From Gymnogyps californianus (taxonomy: Eukaryota; Chordata; Aves; Accipitriformes; Cathartidae): 64,000 bases of DNA. The stretch is taken from contig NC_059481.1 of the NCBI RefSeq assembly GCF_018139145.2, forward strand, positions 2,282,368 to 2,346,367, given 5' to 3'. Made by a program: the position numbers and the translations under genes. Below are positions 58,391 to 64,000 of the stretch, piece after piece; within the stretch, counting starts at the first letter, position 1; the number at the start of each line of letters is the position of its first letter. The notes beneath the pieces are model-generated. The model did no database searches and was not told the DNA's origin. It saw only the letters and a list, made by a program, of their open reading frames with translations.

Positions 58391-60466
58391 CGAGGCACGC
58401 TCGGTTCACGGGTGGATCTGCGCTGCCTCACCCGGGGCTGATCGCCCTCATTGCCTCCCCCCTCCCCGTGCCAGCCACATCAGGGCCACAACAGGGGACC
58501 AAGGTCGCAGCAGGGATGCCGTCACTTCACGTCCTACTGACCCCGATCCTGATGAAATCCTGTGGCTTTTGGCTGAGGCTTGCTGAGAGTGTTTTTGCTC
58601 CATGGTGAAATTGGAAGCAAGGCTGGAGGGCGTGAGGAGCAGCAGCCTGGGGGATCTGTTCCCTGCCTGTCCCTTGGGAAACCCGTCTCAGCTGGAGCCT
58701 CTGACCCGTCTGACCCCATAACCCATCCAGCCCCATCCCTGGTTTCTGAGAAAAACCCGTCCCAGAGGGTTCGTACTGGGGGAAGCGGTCATCCCAGCCC
58801 TGCCCAGTTGCGTGCGAGCGAGTAAACACAGCGAGAGCAGCCGGGCTGGGTCAGCCCGAGGTCCGGCCGGCCCTGCCGAAGACGTGTGGGAAAGAACTTG
58901 GGGACAGGGTTTGTGCGGAGAGGATCTTCCTCCAGATCTCTGCCCGCCTCGCCAGGAACAGCCGCTCCTGCCGGGCAAGGGGTGTGAGGGGTGCGGGGAT
59001 GAGGAATGTTGGTGGTCTCGTGTCTCTGGGGAGGGACACCTGGGGACGGCTGCCCTGCAGGTGACCTGAGGTGACAGAGGGAAATGGGAAGATGCCTGCC
59101 AAGCTGATCTTCTCCCTGTTGGCAAAGGCTGTGTCCTTCAAGGATCCCTGGAAGCTGGGCCAGGAGGTGACGGTGCTGTGGCTCTGCCAGGGGGATCAGG
59201 GTGCCCATGGGTGGGTGGACAACTCTTGTTGGTCAACGAGCCCGTCAACGGGACACCCATCTCTTGGTGCAGGAGCCCCCAGCCTCGTTCACGTTTTTCC
59301 TCAATAAATCTAAAGAAGGGAATAAAGATCATCCGAGCAGCCCAGGGAGGTGGCTCTCTGGGGCCACCCCACTGCCTGGCCTCTCCTCCTGGTCACCTGC
59401 TGCCCTCTCCAGCCAAGCTTTGTTTGGGGAAAGCTGTCACCTCCCTGGGGGTCACCTCCAAGCCTGTAACCTGCAGGGCCACCCCTCAGGCAGGTTTCTT
59501 AATTGGGCAAAACACTTTATAAAGCCGAATCAGATGTTAATTATGCGCCTAAGCTCTTTAAGAGCCTCCTAATCCCACCCGGCTCCGTCAGGAATGTGCG
59601 GCATTCCCGGCCCCTCGCTGGGACACCTCGGGGGTTAATTAAGCAATTAGATCCCACCGGCTTTTATGAGAGGGTTTACTGGGGCTTGGGTTGTCCGCCT
59701 CCCTCCATCCAAACCAGCCGATGAAGACATCTTGGAAGATGAGAATTGAAATAGTTTCCAGCCCTAAATCTATAGGTGGCCAGGCCATGGTGGAGGTGGG
59801 AGAAGAGCATCTCATGTGGCTTGGTCAAGGGAGGGGGATAAATGCAGCAGACCAGGCTTTGGCAAGGAGATGGGGAGGAGACACCAGAAGTCTTCATGTC
59901 TCCTGCTCACCACCGCTGCAGAGGACCCAAGGGTCACCCAAGTCTTGCTCAGGGGCTGAATCATCTCATGGAAAGGAGGTCTTGGCTGGTGAAAGCCAAG
60001 CCCACATGGCATCTAAGCCGTGGGGGCAGATAGCCCACCCGCCCCTCCTCATAGGGTTCAGCCAAGGTGCCAGTTCCCACCAGGGCTCCCCGCTCTCGAC
60101 CTACCCCCAGGAGGCATCTCCAGGGGCTTCCTCACCCTGACCCCTCCCCGGACCCCTGCCCTCTGCTTTCCTCCATCTCCAGCGGGGTTTTTCGCCCTGC
60201 CTTCATGCGAACGGGTCGCCTGGGGTTGGTTTTTTAATGGGAGCGGGTTTTGGAAATCCCATGGGGTGGGGGGGATTTTGGTACCCACTAAGCTTGAGTC
60301 GTGGTGGCTGTGGTGACACCTGAGGATGCCGCCACCCATGGATGGGGCACCTGGGCCAGGAGATGCCAGTCTTGCTGGGAAAGTCTCCCTTTTGTGGGCT
60401 TGGGGATGGGTTTGGGTTGGTTTGGTTGCTATCTTCAGGCATTTAACAACCAACTGGGGATCCCGA
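58391..60466 (+). other. LOXL1 intron 1, unique-sequence part
   Basis: About 2 kb of intron with no exon or repeat recognised. An AT-richer patch at about 59,500-59,660 might be regulatory, but nothing further can be said. Confidence 0.55.
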
Positions 60467-60950
60467 GAAGATTCCCTGGGGCTGGGATGGGGGGATGAAG
60501 GGGTGTGTCAGGAGGTGCTGGAGGAGGGATGCTGCGGGGCTGGGATGGGATGGGGGATGAAGGGATGAGTCCAGAGGCACTGGAAGAGGGATGCTGCGGG
60601 GCTGGGATGGGATGGAGGATGAAGGGATGAGTCCGGAGGTGCTGGAAGAGGGATGCTGTGGGCATGGGCTGGGATGGGGGATGAAGGGATGAGTCCGGAG
60701 GTGCTGGAAGAGGGATGCTGTGGGGCTGGGATGGGATGGAGGATGAAGGGATGAGTCCAGAGGTGCTGGAAGAGGGATGCTGCGGGGCTGGGATGGGATG
60801 GAGGATGAAGGGATGAGTCCAGAGGCACTGGAAGAGGGATGCTGCTGGGCTGGGCTGGACTGGGATGGGATGGGATGGGATGAAGGGGTGCACGAGGAGG
60901 TGCTGGAGGAGGGATGCTGCGGGGATGGGATGGGGGGATGAAGGGGTGCA
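60467..60950. repeat. 62-bp minisatellite in LOXL1 intron 1
   Basis: The word ATGCTG recurs at 60,529, 60,591, 60,653, 60,715, 60,777 and 60,839, exactly 62 bp apart, then at 60,914 after a 13-bp expansion. Units have the form GGGATGCTG..GGGCTGGGATGG followed by GATGAAGGGATGAGTCC and GGTGCTGGAAGA. High identity between units indicates recent amplification. The minus-strand proline/serine open frames here are products of the repeat. Confidence 0.95.
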
Positions 60951-62055
60951 TCTCGTTCGCTTGGGGGTGTCCCCACATCCCTGTCCCCACTGCTCACAGC
61001 CACCCCCTTCGGTGGTCCCTGCATCTGCAGGGCTGGGACCCAGCACTGCCGGGCAGAGGGAGGCGAAGCAGCTGCCCTCTCGGAAAACTGCTGGAGCTGG
61101 GATTTTTCGGCTAAGCCCGGCACACCTGCACAAACAGCACGGCGGGGAGCAGGCCTGCCTTTTTTTATTATTCTAATTTTCACAGTGAATAAGAAGGAAA
61201 TCTTCTCTGGCAGCTCCCCGGGGCAGGCCGAGGGGCGGAGGAGGAAAAACAAACATTTTCTTGCTGTGGTTGTCCCTTTTTGGAGGCGATAGCGGGGGGC
61301 TGCCAGGCCCCCTGACTTGCAGGAGGTGGAAAAGTGCTGGCTCAGCAAAAAGGATCAGGATTTGGCCAGCCCCGGACAGGGACACTTCGGTGCCCTGCTG
61401 TGATAAGGGGACATTCGGAGGGTGGTGAGGCCGGATCCTGCCATCCTATTAACCCCAGCGATGCCGGCGCTTGCGGGTTGACCCTTCGCTGCCGGGCCTG
61501 AGCCGAAAATCAGGCGTGAGACCCTACAATAACAACGGGGCCATCCAGGGCGAGCTCCGTCGTGGGGGGAAAATAAAACTTCCCGTTGGTAAAGGAGTCG
61601 GGTTTCTCTCTGGAGCGTCCAAGAATTTATTATAAACAACAGTGGGGAGGAAAAGCTGTTTTATAAATGATGACAAATGTTCCTCTCGCAAGCGGGACAG
61701 GGCCCAGGGGTCTTTCTCCGTCGCTTTTTTAATTGTTAATTTTTTTAAGGGGGGGGGGGGAAACGTCTTTCCAAGTTCTCCCGATTTTCCCCCCTGGTGT
61801 GCGCGGCCCCCCCCTGGGTATTACATCAGCAGCGATGACCAAGCAAGTGGGGCAGGAAACGAGCTCCAATGGAGTGACGTGATCCCTCGAGGGAAGGCAG
61901 GCCGAGAAACAAGAAGGCATTGTTCTTTTTGCCCACGGAAAAAAGGGAAAATAGGGATAAAAAAATAGGAGGGGAAAAAAGGAAACATGCTGGAAAGTGT
62001 CTGGGTGCAAAGGGAGGAGCGGATGTGGCCGGAGCCCCCCTGGTCCTTGAAAGGG
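60951..62055 (+). other. LOXL1 intron 1, unique-sequence part
   Basis: Intron sequence with short homopolymers (for example a G run near 61,749) and no exon recognised. Confidence 0.55.
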
Positions 62056-62612
62056 GATGGGGATGGGGAAGGGGATGAGGATGGGGATGAGGATGATGAT
62101 GGGGATGGGAATGGGAATGAGGATGGGGATGGGAATGAGGACAAGGCTGGGGATGGGGACAGGGATGGGGATGAGGATGGGGATGGGGACGAGGATGAAG
62201 ATGAGAATAGGGATGAGGATGGGGATGGGAATGAGGACGAGGATGGAGATGAGGACAAGGATGGGGATGGGGATGAGGATGAGAATGGGGATGAGGACGA
62301 GGATGGGGATGAGGATGGGGATGGGGCCGAGGATGGGGATGAAGGTAGGGATAAGGACGGGGATAGGGATGAGGAGGGGGATGAGGACGAGGATGGGGAT
62401 GGGGACAAGGATGGGGATGGGGTTGTGGATGAAGATGGGGATGGGGATGAGGACGAGGATGAGGATGGGGATGGGGATGAGGATGGGGATGGGGTTGTGG
62501 ATGAAGATGGGGCTGGGGTTGTGGACGAGGATGGGGATGGGGTTGTGGATGAAGATGGGGCTGGGGATGAGGATGGGGTTGGGGATGGGGATGAGGATGG
62601 GGACAAGCTGGC
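62056..62612. repeat. GATGGG/GATGAG hexanucleotide array, LOXL1 intron 1
   Basis: About 555 bp built from GGGGAT, GAGGAT, GAGGAC and related hexamers. Because the unit is a multiple of three, the plus strand is open for 236 codons (Asp/Glu/Gly-rich) and another frame reads Met/Gly. The minus strand reads His/Pro or Ser/Pro. None of these is a gene. The array is imperfect, with scattered GTT and GCT variants. Confidence 0.92.
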
Positions 62613-63475
62613 GAGCTCGCAGGAAGGAGAGATGCTAAGCAGAGGTTGTTGCGGAGCAGGGCTTGGCTTTGCAGAGGGCTGTGAGAAGGGAAACTGAGGC
62701 ACGGAGCGCCTGGGGAGCATCCTCCCCCATCCTGGTCCTTCTTGAGGGGCAGAAGTAAGGATGCTTTCCGGGTCGGTGGTCCCGGAGGAGCCTTTGGGAA
62801 GGGGAGGTGTGAAAGGGCGTTGCTGGGGGGGGAAGTGCCGGCTCCAGCTGGGCTCTGTAATGCTTTTGGAAAGCGTGGCAGCCCCCGCCCGTCCCTGCGG
62901 CCGTCTGTCTGTCGGTCTGTCTGTCTGTCTGTTGGCAGCTCGCTTCGGCTTGGCCCCAAGCGCAAAGCAACGTCGGGAATTAAAGGAGAGGAGGGATAAC
63001 GGTGCGGGGGGCCTGGGGTTAGCAAAGCCCTCACTACCCCTGTTTTGGGTGAAAAACAGGAAACAGGGCAGGAAATAGGGACCCCCCCTGTTTTGGGAGT
63101 CGTGTCATCCCCCGTCCCTATTTGCCACCGGGGTGGGAGCCGGGGGGTTCAGGGGGACCCCAATAACCTCTCGCAGGGCGGCCGGGCATGGCGGCTGGCC
63201 AGGGCTGGGTGTAATCGCTTCCAGGAGGACGGGTTGAGCAATCCCGCTGTAGGAAAATGGAGGACTGGGATTTGCCAGCAGGAGCTGGGGGGGAAGGGGA
63301 GGGGAAGGGAGGATTTTCCATCTGCAGCTTAAAATTAAAAAAACGTGGTGGTGACCGAAGCGAAACTTCCCCACAAGGTCGGGGCTGGCTGCTTCGAGGA
63401 GGGGACCGCTGCATCCCCAAGTCTTGTCCCCAAGCCCTGTCCCCGTCCTCAGGGCTGTCCCCATCCTCCTGGCAG
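62613..63475 (+). other. 3' part of LOXL1 intron 1
   Basis: Contains the MIR-like 14-mer at 62,688-62,701 and a short (CTGT)n repeat at 62,902-62,934. It ends in a pyrimidine-rich tract and CTCCTGGCAG, the acceptor for exon 2. Confidence 0.65.
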
Positions 63476-63584
63476 GTCTCCCCGACTTGGTGCCGGACCC
63501 CAACTACGTGCAAGCGTCCACCTATGTGCAGCGAGCTCACCTGTACTCGCTGCGCTGCGCGGCGGAGGAGAAGTGCCTGGCCAG
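63476..63584 (+). CDS. LOXL1: LOXL1 exon 2: start of catalytic lysyl oxidase domain
   Basis: After CCTCCTGGCAG, the phase-1 junction completes a glycine codon and reads [20 protein letters not shown], then [16 protein letters not shown]. This is the highly conserved beginning of the lysyl oxidase catalytic domain, and the human LOXL1 sequence that I recall is nearly identical. The two cysteines are the first of the domain's conserved disulfide cysteines. The exon ends GCCAG|GTAGGA in phase 2. The copper-binding His cluster, the lysine and tyrosine of the quinone cofactor and the C-terminus are encoded further right, outside the window. The 109-nt length agrees with the small second exon I recall for the LOX/LOXL1 pair. 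Confidence 0.95.
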
Positions 63585-63659
63585 GTAGGAGCGGCCGTGG
63601 GGAGTGGGCTGCGTCCTGGGGCGAGGGGGAGATGGGGAGCGGGCGGGGGGGGGCATGTT

Positions 63660-64000
63660 GGGGGGCAAGGGGGGATGTGCTGGTAGGGGAGGAGGATGAA
63701 GGAGAAGGATGGAGGAGAGGAGAAGGAAAGGGGAAAGGGCAGGGAAGGATAAGGAAGAGGAAAGGGGAAAGGGAAGGGGAAGGAGGAGAAGGATGAAGGA
63801 GAAGGATGGAGGAGAGGAGAAGGGGAAAGGGAAGGGATGGATAGGGGAGAGGGAAGGGGAAAGGGAAGAGGGATGGAGAAGAAGGAGAAGGATGAAGGAA
63901 AAGGATGGAGGAGAGGAGAAGGGGAAAGGGAAGGGATGGATAGGGGAGAGGGAAGGGGAAAGGGAAGAGGGATGGAGAAGAAGGAGAAGGATGAAGGAAA
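63660..64000. repeat. 98-99-bp homopurine higher-order repeat in LOXL1 intron 2
   Basis: Almost pure A/G (with some T in GATGG words) built from GGAGAAGGATGG, AGGGGAAAGGG and related words. GGATGGAGGAGAGGAGAAG recurs at 63,706, 63,804 and 63,903, giving a 98-99-bp higher-order unit. The array begins about 75 bp after exon 2 and runs off the window edge. Confidence 0.92.

Noticed and set aside
60443..61348. Long Pro/Ser/His-rich minus-strand frames
   Set aside because: They are translations of the 62-bp minisatellite.
61987..62697. 236-codon acidic open frame
   Set aside because: It is a direct reading of a hexanucleotide repeat inside a LOXL1 intron, with no other sequence content.
1..64000. 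CRISPR arrays, tRNA or rRNA genes, prokaryotic operons
   Set aside because: No spaced palindromic repeats, no cloverleaf with A/B boxes and no rRNA signatures were seen. The tandem repeats are minisatellites.

Overview
The window looks like nuclear DNA from a bird. It contains the start of an animal lysyl oxidase gene with vertebrate introns. It also contains two LTR sequences that I recognise from memory as common avian endogenous-retrovirus LTRs, and the 3' half is GC-rich and dense in minisatellites, as avian microchromosomes often are. Nothing prokaryotic is present: no operons, no ribosome binding sites and no CRISPR array. Almost every open frame over 60 codons is a chance frame in GC-rich or low-complexity DNA.

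Layout: 1-577 is the 3' part of an ERV LTR cut by the window edge. 578 to about 38,670 is a gene-poor stretch with no recognisable exon, a few simple repeats and, at about 20,600-21,215 on the minus strand, a decayed Ty3/gypsy-type reverse-transcriptase relic. 38,678-39,821 is a complete solo LTR with a perfect 5-bp target-site duplication (GGTCC). About 40,300-43,596 (plus strand) holds remnants of TBC1D21, a testis-specific TBC-domain gene. Five exons are clear, but they carry in-frame stops and a destroyed splice donor, so the gene is dead here. 43,600-56,400 is intergenic DNA with simple repeats and a few AT-rich islands that could be regulatory. 56,792 to beyond 63,584 (plus strand) is LOXL1: exon 1 (signal peptide and propeptide), a 5.6-kb intron full of minisatellites, and exon 2 (start of the catalytic domain). 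The rest of LOXL1 lies beyond the right edge, and the window ends in a homopurine repeat.

TBC1D21 followed by LOXL1 in the same orientation is the order I recall from human 15q24, which supports both identifications. The most interesting result is the TBC1D21 unitary pseudogene. Next are the gypsy relic (such elements are scarce in birds), the tandem-repeat load of the LOXL1 locus, and a 14-mer like the core of MIR SINEs that occurs eight times.
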